From positions 13,261,517 to 13,284,016 of the forward strand of contig CM022675.1 of assembly GCA_012295275.1 (NCBI GenBank): a stretch of 22,500 nt of DNA. Direction: 5' to 3'. This document shows positions 1-10,275 of this stretch, piece by piece (position 1 is the stretch's first letter; every line of letters starts with the position of its first letter). A program made the position numbers and the translations under genes. The notes under the pieces are model-generated. The model searched no databases. It worked only from the letters and a program-made list of their open reading frames with translations, and had not been told where the DNA came from. The stretch is from Chrysomallon squamiferum (lineage: Eukaryota > Mollusca > Gastropoda > Neomphalida > Peltospiridae).

Positions 1-95
1 ATAATAACAGCATCAGCTGTAGTGGCAATGGCAGAGGTAGATGTAGTAGTGGTTGTAGTCGTGGTAGTAGTAGTAATAATATTATAATAATTAAT
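1..95. repeat. Imperfect (GTA)n at the left edge
   Basis: GTAGT-rich triplets run from about 39 to 80, then ATAATA. No ORF of interest. Confidence 0.6.
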
Positions 96-427
96 TGAAA
101 ATAAAAATAAATAAAACTCCGTGTGGCCAGAAATTGCTAATTTCCATTTTAATCTACTTCATCCGTTCCAAATGCAGCAGATATCAGCAGCAAGACATTA
201 TTGAATGTTCTAGTCCAGCGGACTCTACCATCATGATGAGCGCAAACTGCTTGTCACGAGAAATTTAATTTTTCTGTTTTTGGACGCTCGCCACATCGTG
301 TACGTCCCTGGTGGATACGAGTGAGAGATCAAAGGAAGTAATTTTCTACAGAGTTTTATAACACTCGTCCCTTCAGCGACTTCGCTTGGCTAATAAACGG
401 TTCATTTAAAATGCTATTGTTACAACA
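96..427. other. Unique sequence, no gene recognised
   Basis: Moderate-complexity DNA. A 50-codon open frame ends at the TAA near 268, but it matches no family I know and lacks clear splice sites. Confidence 0.5.
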
Positions 428-482
428 GATATATATATATGTGTGTGTGTCTGTGTGTGTGTGAGTGTTGTGTGTGTGTCAG

Positions 483-513
<31 letters not shown>

Positions 514-749
514 AGTGTGTGTGTGTATGTGTGTATGTGTGTTTGTGTGTGTGTTTGTGTGTTTGTGTTTGTGTGTATGTATGTGTGTGTGTGTGTGTTT
601 GCGTGTGTGTATGTGAGTGTGTTCGTGTGTGTTTGTGTGTGTTTGTGTATGTGTGTATGTGTTTGTGTGTGTGTTGGTGTTTGTATGTGTGTTTATGTAT
701 ATGTATGTGTGTGTTTGCATGTGTGTGTATGTGAGTGTATATATATATA
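428..749. repeat. (GT)n microsatellite with (AT)n caps
   Basis: About 320 bp of GT with TA, GTTT and GTAT variants; (AT)n at 429-440, about 482-496 and 738-749. Open frames on either strand are poly-Cys/Val or poly-His/Thr and are artefacts of the repeat. Confidence 0.9.
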
Positions 750-788
750 AAAATAAAAAAGATTCATATATATGTAGACAAATGTCGG

Positions 789-920
789 TATATACCTACG
801 TTTATATATATATATATATACATATATATGCATACATACATACATACATACATAGATATACATACATACAGACAGACATGCATAAATAAAACATATACAC
901 ACACATGCACACATACACAT
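789..920. repeat. (AT)n, (CATA)n and (CA)n compound microsatellite
   Basis: TA run at about 803-830, then CATA and CAGA tetramers, then CA-rich sequence. Confidence 0.85.
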
Positions 921-1180
921 GCTCAAATACAATACTGTTTTAAAACTTTACAGAATGCCAAATGCAGCGAGGCTGCGCTAAATAATACAAACAATCAGTG
1001 AAACATTTAAACTGTTTGGTTTCTCAACTCACCACTTTCGAGAGGAAAAGATTTCGTTTCTCCCTGTAAAACAAACTAGTTTAAACGATGACAGTTTATT
1101 TGTTATGTTTTTAAAAGCGTTTTCAAACTTGTCTCTTAAGATCTAAGTCATCAGTTTAATATAAAAGAAATACATTTCAA
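921..1180. other. Unique AT-rich sequence, nothing recognised
   Basis: No open frame with family features and no RNA gene seen. Confidence 0.5.
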
Positions 1181-1281
1181 ATATATATATATGGGTGTGT
1201 GTGTGTGTGTGTGTGTGCATAGATATATGTATGTATGATTGCATATATGTATGTATTTATGTATGTATCTATATGTATTTA

Positions 1282-1322
<41 letters not shown>
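1181..1322. repeat. (AT)n-(GT)11-(TATG)n-(CA)20 compound repeat, self-complementary ends
   Basis: GT at 1195-1217 and CA at 1283-1322 are complementary on one strand, about 65 bp apart, so a transcript could fold into a hairpin. Confidence 0.88.
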
Positions 1323-1326
<4 letters not shown>

Positions 1327-1840
1327 AAACAAATGATTTACCGATGTAAAAATAGTAGCGTTCAACTATTTATAGTCATTACAGGATGTGTAATATCTAC
1401 TTGTTCTGCCTCTTTATTTTATTTACTATTTGTTTCTTCCTTTCTGGAGTGTAGGTTTTGTTTCTTTCTTTCTTTCTTTTTAGTACATAAATATATGCTT
1501 CGTTTGTTGGTATAATTAACACTTACAAAACGATGTAATTTTAATGAACCAATGGGAGGCTTCTACTTACTCTGATCTGATTGGTCAATTCCGGGATCAT
1601 CCAGGTACGTAATAAATGATTCTGACGATCAAGGCTGCTGACTGCTTTAAATAATGAACGCGATAAACAAAGATCTCTTCTTTGTGCGCGCACGAGCCTT
1701 ATTTTTACTTTTTTAATTTTTTTTTCTGGTTTTTTTCAACCGATCAATTGTATAGATAATCGACACATTTAAAACGTCACGGTTTGACGTTTATAGACTG
1801 GTAGCGCGCGGTGAAGCGAAGCGTCAAAAAGGAATTTCAA
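1323..1840. other. Unique intergenic sequence
   Basis: Contains a TTTC run at about 1459-1480 and CpG-rich patches near 1685 and 1803. No gene recognised. Confidence 0.5.
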
Positions 1841-1865
1841 TTTTTTTTTTTTTTTTTTTTTTTTT
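1841..1865. repeat. Poly-T, 25 bases
   Basis: Uninterrupted T run. It could mark the tail of a minus-strand retrocopy, but no element body was recognised beside it. Confidence 0.85.
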
Positions 1866-1910
1866 GGATTTTAATCTTTTTAAATGGGTTGACTAAATGT
1901 TAATTGTCCC

Positions 1911-1985
1911 TGCGGAAAGAGTCGGACGTGCTAAAGTGCAAAACTGTTAAAGTCAGGCTCAGCGGATCGAATCCGTGTTGGTTAA
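1911..1985 (+). mobile_element. Possible tRNA-derived SINE remnant (B-box-like)
   Basis: GGATCGAATCC at 1964-1974 fits the Pol III B-box (GGTTCGANNCC with one change). AGAGTCGG at about 1918-1925 resembles an A-box end at roughly tRNA spacing. No acceptor stem can be formed, so it is not a functional tRNA. Confidence 0.3.
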
Positions 1986-2030
1986 TAAAGTTTGATTTAT
2001 TTAATTTTTTATTAGAAATTTTGGATAATT

Positions 2031-2058
2031 TTTTTTTTTATATATATATATATATATT
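2031..2058. repeat. Poly-T followed by (TA)n
   Basis: T run then TATATA, ending just before the minisatellite. Confidence 0.8.
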
Positions 2059-2060
2059 AT

Positions 2061-2330
2061 TGGATGTCACATATTTATTTAATAACATCACTCGAACATA
2101 TTGATTCATTTTCTATTATCAGTTATTCTGCGTCGAAAAAAGTTTTGTTTAATGACATCACTACAACACACTGATTAATTTTCTGTCATCAGTTATTTTA
2201 TGTCATGCCTTTATTTAATGATATCACTAGAATTATATTGATTAATTTTCTATCATCAATTTTTATATCAAACATTTATTTAATAACATGACTAAAATAC
2301 ATTGATGTTTTCATTATCATTGGCTATTCA
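2061..2330. repeat. Degenerate minisatellite, four copies, period 65-70 bp
   Basis: The landmark AATRAYATSACT recurs at 2081, 2151, 2217 and 2282. A second landmark near TGATTAATTTTCTATCATCA recurs at 2102, 2172, 2239 and 2303 in the same order. Copies differ by substitutions and small indels, so the array is old. Confidence 0.85.
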
Positions 2331-2503
2331 TACTCATAGACAGTCATGCATTAACATAAATATAAATATAAAGATAATCAAACATGCTCACTGCTCGTCC
2401 ACACAGTGTTCTAAGACTGGGGTATGTGCTGTCATGCACGGTGAGATACACATACAATGTGCTCTGCTGCTAATCAAAAAAGTGTTTCAATATCGTAAGA
2501 ATG

Positions 2504-2525
2504 CGGAGAGAGACGGAGAGAGAGA

Positions 2526-2590
<65 letters not shown>
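2504..2590. repeat. (AG)n microsatellite, pure from 2531
   Basis: Polypurine tract of about 85 bp; mirror-symmetric and able in principle to form triplex DNA. Confidence 0.92.
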
Positions 2591-2592
<2 letters not shown>

Positions 2593-2752
2593 GAAAGTTA
2601 AGGAGAGCAAGAAAAAGTCAGATGGATAGAGACAAAAGAGAGAAAAAAGGAGAGAAATAAAAAGGTAGATGGAGAGAAAAGTTACTTTAGTTCTCTTTGT
2701 TTTCTTCAATGTCTAATTAACTCATCTTTTCTACTTTTCTTTCTTTCAGGTG

Positions 2753-2850
2753 CCCGTGTTTGTCTCTTTCTGTCTGTCTCTCTCTCTTCCTCTCCTCTGT
2801 ATCTATCTGTCTGTCTATCTATCATTCTTTCTTTTGCTCTTCTCTTTATG

Positions 2851-2934
<84 letters not shown>

Positions 2935-2959
2935 CCTCCCTCCCTCCATCCCTCCCTCT
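2753..2959. repeat. (TC)n and (CCCT)n tract
   Basis: Imperfect TCTG/TCTA, then pure (TC)n at 2853-2930, then CCCT to 2959. It is complementary to the AG tract at 2504-2590. Confidence 0.92.
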
Positions 2960-3362
2960 GACTCTCTGACCATGTTTTCCCTAGCTCCACTGAAACGCAA
3001 CTCTCAAACAAATATGCACACACTGTCACTCGCTCGTCAAACAAAACCTAATTTTCTTACCAAATCTCGCTCTGATTAATGTCTTACCACAAACGTCTCT
3101 CGTTCTTTTCTCGTTTCCATTTTAAGAGTTTATCTTGCGTGTTTTATCCCAGTGCCCCGACATCCGCTTTGTAGGTTAAAATCAGAAAACGCTCGACGTT
3201 CTGAAAATAGATCAGCTGATGGTTAGATGATGGAAAAAAAAATATAATTTATTAATGGCGGTATATCCGGCTCCTGTAACGAACCGGAAGTCGAATGATG
3301 TCACTAGTGCTCTGTTGTTGGCATTCTCGGATGTTTGAACAAACAGTTTGTAAGAGATGACA
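2960..3362. other. Unique sequence with an ETS-like site
   Basis: CCGGAAGT at 3284-3291 and AATGGCGG near 3254 match ETS and YY1 cores; these could be promoter elements but no transcript is visible. Confidence 0.35.
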
Positions 3363-3470
3363 GATATATATATATATATATATATATATCCATTTCATTT
3401 ATTTATTTATTTATTTATTTTAACAGGTATCTATTAATTTATTTATTTATTTATCTTTTTTTTTTAAAGT
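3363..3470. repeat. (AT)n and (ATTT)n
   Basis: AT at 3363-3389, ATTT at 3397-3455 with a short break, then a T run. Confidence 0.88.
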
Positions 3471-3503
3471 TCTTCTCTTTCTTTTTTCCTCATTACAAAC
3501 ATT

Positions 3504-3795
3504 ATCGTCATCATCATCATCATCTTTATAATTATCATCATTAGCATCAGCATCATTGTAAGTATCATTGTCATTGTCATTATCATTATTATCACTGTCA
3601 TCATCCTTGTTTTCATCATTATCATTATTATAATTATTATCGTTATCATCATTGTTATTTTAAAAATCATCATCATTACCGTCATCATGATAATTATAAT
3701 CATCTTCATCGTGTTTCAGATTATAAACATCAGCATCATAAGTTTGATGATTAAAATAAATAAATAAATATTTAAATAAATAAATAAATAAATAA
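3504..3795. repeat. Imperfect (ATC)n ending in (AAAT)n
   Basis: ATC/ATT triplets to about 3740, then AAAT at 3754-3795. The AAAT run is complementary to the ATTT run at 3397-3455. Confidence 0.85.
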
Positions 3796-3957
3796 TGTGT
3801 TGCTTATTCATAATTTACAGAAGTGAAACATTTCTCAAGAAGAAAAAACAAATAAACAAGAATATCGCTGATAACCAAACAATTTTTTTGAAAATCGGCT
3901 ATTTTCACCTTACTTTTATTTCCATTTATTTATAGTACCAGTATATTAATTTATCAT

Positions 3958-4121
3958 ATTTATTTATTTATTTATTTTTTTATTTATTTTATTATTTTTT
4001 TTTTTTATTTTTTTTTTTTTTTTTTTCGTTGTTTTTTTTTTTTTTTATTATTATCATCATTATTATTTCATTTTTCCTTTTTTTTTTTTTTTTATTATTA
4101 TTTGTTCTTCTTATTATTATC
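3958..4121. repeat. (ATTT)n and broken poly-T
   Basis: ATTT repeats, long T runs and ATT triplets. Confidence 0.85.
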
Positions 4122-4342
4122 TCACATTTCCCCCCCTCTCTGTAATAAGTCATTTCTGAAATCAGCTAATACGCGCGAATTATATCGGGCGAGAAGAAAA
4201 CCCCATTAACTTCATGAAGTCGAGTGTTTGCACACGCGCAGTAGTCACAGTTTTCAATTTCCGGTTGCCATCTTCGCGCTTTGCTTTAAGCGCTTTCATT
4301 AAAAGAGACACAGTGATAGTTCTTACATCTCCAACAGAGGGT
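4122..4342. other. Unique sequence, CpG-containing
   Basis: An open frame from 4214 enters the adjacent poly-T and has no recognisable domain; treated as noncoding. Confidence 0.4.
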
Positions 4343-4369
4343 TTTTTTTTTTTTTTTTTTTTTTTTTTT
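4343..4369. repeat. Poly-T, 27 bases
   Basis: Uninterrupted T run. Confidence 0.85.
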
Positions 4370-4500
4370 CTTTATCTTTTTCCACATTTTTTTTTCCCTT
4401 TAATTTCTACAGCCAAACTGATAATAAAGCTCTTGCTAAGAAGACAAGTAAGAGATTTCTAAAATGGTTTACATCCTACAGAGGTGATTAAGAGTTGTTT

Positions 4501-4670
4501 GGTAATAGGAAGATACAGTGAGCTTCTGTAATGATTGCTGTTTATATGGTATAAGTGTGTAGGTAAATAACGGTTTGGTAATAGGAAGATACAGTGAGGT
4601 TTTGTAATGGTTGTTGTTGTTTATACCGTATAAGTGTATAGGTAAATAACGGTTTGGTAATAGGAAAGGG
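4501..4670. repeat. Minisatellite, two full copies plus a partial, period 76-79 bp
   Basis: GGTAATAGGAAGATACAGTG starts at 4501 and again at 4577, and GGTAATAGGAA at 4656. GGTAAATAACGGTTT closes both full copies. Copies are highly similar; the second carries a GTT expansion. A minus-strand open frame over the array simply translates the repeat. Confidence 0.9.
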
Positions 4671-4886
4671 GAGGTGTGGGTGATTTGATGTTGTGTGCGC
4701 TTGGATGTAAATAACAGTCTGATTACAGAATGGTTGTAGTCTGGTTTATGCAGGCATGAATTGGCCAGGGTGGTTGAATTTGATTTCTGTTGTAAAAGCA
4801 AAATTTAACCTGTTTATAGAATAGTGTATAAAAATAGTGAATGACAGTTTTGTTATTGAAGGGGGTGTTGTACTCTGTATTATTAC

Positions 4887-4888
<2 letters not shown>

Positions 4889-4938
<50 letters not shown>

Positions 4939-5144
4939 GGCATCAGCATTAATTTCATGATTATCATCACCATCATTTTCTTTATCATCTTTATTTTTGC
5001 TATTCATCATCATCATCGCCAGTCGTCATCATTATCATCATCATCATCGCCACCATTTACTTCATCATCTTCATTGTTACTATTCATCATTATCATCTTC
5101 GTCTTCATCATCATCATCAACATTACTCTTGTGCCTCTTGTAGA

Positions 5145-5190
<46 letters not shown>

Positions 5191-5232
5191 TTAATATTAA
5201 TAATAAATAAATAAATAAAAATAAAAATAAAA
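4889..5232. repeat. (ATC)n then (AAT)n and (AAAT)n
   Basis: Pure ATC at 4889-4938, imperfect ATC to about 5130, AAT at 5146-5190, AAAT to 5232. Confidence 0.9.
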
Positions 5233-5616
5233 ACATCAAATACACAGCCATCGATCTTCGACCTTAGACCCCGCCCACCCCACCCCCCGCGTTATTGGGT
5301 CAACGCTATCAGTAAATCTCCGTTTTTCCTTCTTCGCTTGAATTCCCCATCAAAACAATTACGTCATCGAAGTATCAAACGTCTTTCAAGGAAGCAAACA
5401 CTATGAATAATTTAATACTTGCGTGAGAGGGATAGCATGTTTGGCTTTGCGAAAGAAGAAGGAGAAAAAAATAAAATGAAAATTAAAGCAGACGGCTATA
5501 ATTCACTTGTTTTATGATATGACATAAACCAGTCGTTTTAAGTAAAGGACGCCAAAACCTTTTTTTTTGAAAATCTGTGTAATTACTGAGAACTAGATGG
5601 CAAGTCTGATATTTTT
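5233..5616. other. Unique sequence with a C-rich patch
   Basis: ACCCCGCCCACCCC and nearby C runs at about 5268-5290 stand out in AT-rich DNA (GC-box-like). No gene recognised. Confidence 0.4.
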
Positions 5617-5619
5617 AAT

Positions 5620-5727
5620 AAGAAGAAGAAGAAGAAAAAAAGAAGAAAAAGACCAAGAAGAGCAAGAAGGAAGAAGAGGAAGAAGGAAGAAGGAAGAAGA
5701 AGAAGAAGAAGGAAGAAGAAAAAATAA
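5620..5727. repeat. Polypurine (GAA)n tract
   Basis: About 108 bp of GAA/GGAA with only two pyrimidines (in GACC and GAGCA). Confidence 0.88.
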
Positions 5728-5762
5728 TAAGATGTATATTATGAAAATATATTATTACCACT

Positions 5763-6240
5763 TTATTACTACTACTACTACTGCTATTGCTGCTGCTACT
5801 ACTACCACTACTATTGGTACTAGTGTACTATTACTTCTACTATTGTTGCTGCTACTACTACCACTACTATTGGTACTAGTGTTCTATTACTTCTACTATT
5901 GCTGCTACTAGTACTACTACTACTATTGCTACTGTTATTACTACTACTGCTGTTGCTTTTCTAATATAACTATTGGTACTATAATTATTAATACTGCTGC
6001 TTCTGCTACTAGTACTACTACTATTATTACAGCTGTTACTATTACTGGTGACATTACTACTACTATTACTGTGACTGTTTTTACTACACAAGAACTGTAA
6101 CTACTACTGCTGTTAATGTAGCTGCTACTAGAACTACTGCTACAGTGCTATCACTACTAATATTAATACTGACACTGTTGTTACTAATGTCATTAGTACT
6201 GTAGTACTATAACTGCTTTTACTTCTTTTATTATTACTAT
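5763..6240. repeat. Imperfect (ACT)n array with an internal 56-bp duplication
   Basis: ACT/GCT/ATT triplets over about 480 bp. 5791-5846 and 5847-5902 are near-identical tandem copies, with GTGTACTA versus GTGTTCTA as the clearest difference. Confidence 0.88.
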
Positions 6241-6320
6241 TTTCTGAATATTACTTTAGAAGATACAGTCAATACTCTTAGTACAATCAGGCGTCACATT
6301 TAATCAGTTTTTAACGAGAA

Positions 6321-6384
6321 GATCATATGAAAAAATTGCTAGACAAAAAGATCATATGAAAAAATTGCTAGACAAAAAGATCAT
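6321..6384. repeat. 29-bp perfect tandem duplication plus a partial third copy
   Basis: GATCATATGAAAAAATTGCT starts at 6321 and 6350 with identical continuations; a third GATCAT begins at 6379 and then diverges. Confidence 0.9.
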
Positions 6385-6791
6385 GTCGTTGCACTACTGA
6401 ATAGAATTATTTGAGATCTAAAATATAAAAATAAAAAACAACAACAACAACAACACAAAATAAAAATACAACAATTTTATGACTTTCTACTGAATGGCCT
6501 ACCTCTTAAATTAATGAATTAATATTAGAAAGCTAGACATTCGTGATATTTTGTTTGATGTCAACCAGTTATTGCTATTCTAACGTTATCATATTACAAC
6601 AACAATGCACACACGGTTTAGCTAATATTGATTAAAAGAAAAGAAACCATCTCTGTTACATTGCCATTCCAACAGCATCAACAACAACAATATAAAACGT
6701 AACTTACCGAGGTTTCACCTAGCTCGATTGTTGTGACGTCATGCATAAATAAATAAGCAGAATGTCATTGGATGACGTCATAGTTAGTTCA

Positions 6792-6794
<3 letters not shown>
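6385..6794. other. Unique AT-rich sequence with two TGACGTCA sites
   Basis: Short (AAC)n at 6437-6455. TGACGTCA at 6734-6741 and 6773-6780, 39 bp apart. No gene recognised. Confidence 0.5.

Positions 6795-6875
<81 letters not shown>
6795..6875. repeat. (TC)40 microsatellite
   Basis: Uninterrupted TC. Confidence 0.95.
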
Positions 6876-6882
<7 letters not shown>

Positions 6883-7320
6883 ATATGCAGTTATACATGG
6901 ATGGATAGTACATACACACGTTGCTATAAGAAACAAATAAACAACCAAACAAACACACATTCACATACACACCAAATAAATAAATAAGCAAAAAGAAAGG
7001 ACATATGAATAGAAGCGAAAGACAAATGCGATTTCATTTTCAAAGTACGCAGTCATATCTCCAGCGTTGCATCTTGGGAATTCTAATAAAAGTTTTGCCA
7101 TTTTGTCTAAATTCGCAATGAGCGTGTAGGGAAAGCATTAGAGGCGTATAAATTTGTCTTAAGTTAACACGAAATGAAGTTTGTGTTTGTACAGAGCGAT
7201 TTGGTCTGTTAATTTATGTGAGAAATTACCTAGGAAACGCAGAACGAAACACAAAATAGAATGAAAAAAAGAAGTAGAAAATAGAGAAACAAAATGACAA
7301 AGAAAGTAAAGAATTTAAAA

Positions 7321-7321
<1 letters not shown>
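6876..7321. other. Unique sequence, nothing recognised
   Basis: AAAT/AAAC-rich patch near 6935-7000; the rest is non-repetitive with no supported gene. Confidence 0.5.
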
Positions 7322-7388
<67 letters not shown>

Positions 7389-7426
7389 AAACAAACAAAC
7401 AAACAAACAAACATACAAACAAACAA
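7322..7426. repeat. (AAT)20 followed by (AAAC)n
   Basis: AAT at 7322-7382 and AAAC at 7384-7426. Confidence 0.92.
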
Positions 7427-7777
7427 TATAAATAAATAAGTAAAAAAAAAATAAATCATTTCACCGTAGACCATGTTTTATTATAACGAAAACACATCAG
7501 CCGGAAATGCAAACCTTGAGTGGAAGTTCCGCCATTAAAGACGAAGCACTTGAGAATTATTCTCTTTTAAAACGACTCTGTACTTGACCAGTATTGGGCT
7601 GTAAATCGGTCAAACAAAGTCTCAACCCAGTGGTAAATAATTAACACACGAGAATTACGTTTCTGGCTGGTCACGCCATCTGGTGATCAATAAGTCAGCT
7701 GTAATTACAGACTCTAAAACGGACTAGAATTTTCCTCTAAAATGGCGTGTTTGTTTAATATCTTTCCATTTGGATTT

Positions 7778-7779
<2 letters not shown>
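7427..7779. other. Unique intergenic sequence
   Basis: Contains the 12-bp palindrome CTGTAATTACAG at 7699-7710 and AAAATGGCG near 7739. No gene recognised. Confidence 0.45.

Positions 7780-7853
<74 letters not shown>
7780..7853. repeat. Poly-T (29) plus (ATT)n
   Basis: T run to 7808 and ATT to 7853, complementary to the AAT tract at 7322-7382. Confidence 0.92.
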
Positions 7854-8120
7854 TATGTATCTATTTATTTCTTCCAAAACGAGTCATCATAAGCGAGTTT
7901 GTATGTAAATGATTCCCTACGCGTTATGACGTCACAGATTGACAGACAGGTTTGTCTGAAATCTAAAACTGGGATAAAATTTCGTTTTACTTAATTACTT
8001 AATGTGACAGTGGGGATGTTGTTATTGTCGATGATGATGTTGCCGTTTCTATTTCTGTCATGGTTCTTGCATATTATCTCGACATTTGCAGATTTTTTAT
8101 CTCTATCTATCTACATGTAT
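7854..8120. other. Unique sequence with one TGACGTCA site
   Basis: TGACGTCA at 7927-7934. No gene recognised. Confidence 0.45.
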
Positions 8121-8450
8121 ATAATCATCATCATCATCATCTTTTAATTATCACCAATATCGTCATCGTTATTATCATTATATGATCATTCTAAAAACAA
8201 CAGCAACTATGTTAATAAATATACTGACAATAACAAAACGAAAACAACAACTATAATAATAATGATGATGATGATGATGATGATATACATGTAGTAGTAA
8301 TAACTGTAGTAGTAGTAGTTGTTGTTGTTGTTATTGTTGTACAAGCAGTAATTATTACAATAGTAATAATAATAAAGACTGTAACCAGAACAGTAATTAC
8401 TATAATGATGTTCATTAAAATATGTAATAAAATAAAAACAACGCATGCAA
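8121..8450. repeat. Mixed ATC, ATG, AGT and TTG triplet repeats
   Basis: (ATC)n at about 8124-8145, (ATG)n at 8263-8285, then AGT and TTG blocks. Confidence 0.75.
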
Positions 8451-8910
8451 TATTATAACACTAACGACGATAACCAAAATGATATTTTGATCATACAACG
8501 ACAACGATCATATCATCTACATAACAAATCGGTAATACGTGGCAGAACAGGAACTAACTAACTTGTATTTGGCTATGGAAGAAATCTGATATTAGCGACA
8601 GAAACGAGAAAGTCGACATTTTGCTTGACTTATGAATAAAACACGAGAAACAGTTGTAAGCAGTCTGAGATTAAAAACAAGAAGTGGCATTTAGAAATCT
8701 GCTGTAATGTCAATTTCAAGAGTCATGGGTCGCTGGATCGATACCCGTAATGGTAGTAATTTTCATTAACTACCTCGTTCTGTTTGTAAAAAAGAAAAAT
8801 TATATATATATGTGTATAAAACTATATCTTTGGGTATATGATATTTCGTCTATTTATTTAATTATTTATTTTATTTATTTATAAGAACATAAATGAAATA
8901 AAAATAAATA
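8451..8910. other. Mostly unique sequence with a second B-box-like remnant
   Basis: GGATCGATACC at 8735-8745 and its surroundings (AGTCATGGGTCGCTGGATCG from 8721) resemble the segment ending at 1985. Short (TA)n near 8802 and ATTT from 8852. Confidence 0.35.
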
Positions 8911-8985
8911 AACAACAACAACAACAACAACAATAATAATAATAATAAAAAAATATTATTATTATTAATAATAATAATAGTTAAA

Positions 8986-9053
<68 letters not shown>
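8911..9053. repeat. (AAC)n, (AAT)n and (ATT)n with inverted halves
   Basis: AAT blocks followed by ATT blocks give self-complementary sequence. Confidence 0.9.
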
Positions 9054-9054
<1 letters not shown>

Positions 9055-9106
9055 TTCGTGGCTTTTATTTGGCATATTCTTGAACAGACATTAAAATATT
9101 ACGTTC

Positions 9107-9149
<43 letters not shown>
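9107..9149. repeat. T13A30 block
   Basis: Thirteen T followed directly by thirty A; the central 26 bp are a perfect palindrome. Confidence 0.92.
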
Positions 9150-9150
<1 letters not shown>

Positions 9151-9605
9151 AAGAATTCCACAGATTTATTCCATTATCCAAATATTTCTCTTGTCAGCCC
9201 ATCTCTTAGTATTTTAGCTTATGTCTTCCTCCACTTCAGAACATAACTCTTGCTAAACCATCTCCATTTGCTCGGCTTCATTTGCATTTCCACCTAGAAT
9301 TCACTTATTCCACGAAATTTGGCGAGCTGTCGGTTAAAATGGCGGGAATGTGCGTTAGTGTCGTCTGCTGATTCAGACCAATATCGTCTAAATCATTTTG
9401 TCTTCGTGTATTCCTGGGAGAACGGAGATCTGTACTAGAACTGATGCAGAGAAAGTCTCCGTGGTTGGTTACGACTAAGCCGAATTCGTCGAAATAATGG
9501 ATGGTTTAAACATCTGAACGTGTCTTATAAATGAAGAGAGTTTTTAAACAGATTTTCTAAGATGAATGGGTATCGAGTCAGTTTTGGAAAAATACAGAGA
9601 GTATT
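9150..9605. other. Unique, relatively GC-balanced sequence with a YY1-like site
   Basis: AAAATGGCGGGA at 9336-9347 matches the YY1 core; the ATG there opens only a 10-codon frame. It could be a transcription start region, without proof. Confidence 0.35.
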
Positions 9606-9840
9606 ATTTTTATTTTATTTTATTTTATTATTTTTATTTTATTTTATTTTATTTCATTTATTAAATATATTTGATTTATTATTGCCGTTGTTGTTGGTGG
9701 TGGTGGTGCTGGTTGGTGTGTTATTATTATTATTATTATTATTGTTGTTGTTGTTGTTGATGATGTTGTTGTTGTAGATAAAGTACTGGTATTAATAGTA
9801 GTAGCAGTAGTAGTAGTAATATTAGTAGTAGCAGTGTTAT
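9606..9840. repeat. (ATTTT)n, (TTG)/(TTA)n and (AGT)n
   Basis: ATTTT at 9606-9660, TTG/TGG/TTA at 9684-9775, AGT at 9794-9840. Confidence 0.85.
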
Positions 9841-10064
9841 CAGCTCACCGTTACGACACTATTTAGGTCGATTCAAACATGTCCGAAGATTTTCGAAGAA
9901 TTATTATTAGATGAGCGTACTGGCCCGGAATCGTTGCCAACCGCACGTTTGGCAGATTAGCCAAGAAACGATGTAAACTTATTTCTGGCTGAGAACCAGC
10001 GACATCCATCCAAATGTCTGTCAGAACTGATCTCCGTCAGAGGATACACGGGCTAGGGTAGTAA
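9841..10064. other. Unique sequence, nothing recognised
   Basis: Non-repetitive, no open frame with family features. Confidence 0.45.
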
Positions 10065-10153
10065 AATTAACAGTAGTAGTAGAAGTAGTAGTAATAGTAG
10101 CAGTAATAGTAATGATAGTAGTAGTAGAAAAAGTAATAACGACAAGTAAGTAT

Positions 10154-10185
<32 letters not shown>

Positions 10186-10275
10186 ATAATGATAGTAATA
10201 GTAGAAAAAGTAATAACGACAACAACGACAGTAATAATAATAATAATAACATCAACAACAACAACAACAATAATA
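10065..10275. repeat. (AGT)n array with a 77-bp higher-order duplication
   Basis: GAAAAAGTAATAACGACAA occurs at 10127 and 10204 inside AGT runs; AAT and AAC triplets close the array. Confidence 0.85.

Noticed and set aside
96-268. 50-codon open frame near the left edge
   Set aside because: No family resemblance and no supporting start or acceptor.
406-750. Open frames of poly-His/Thr and poly-Cys/Val on both strands
   Set aside because: They are direct translations of the GT/CA microsatellite in every frame.
1911-1985. Functional tRNA gene
   Set aside because: The T-arm stem is weak and no acceptor stem or anticodon arm can be formed.
2061-2330. CRISPR-like array
   Set aside because: The units are contiguous degenerate tandem copies without constant repeats separated by unique spacers, and the sequence is animal DNA.
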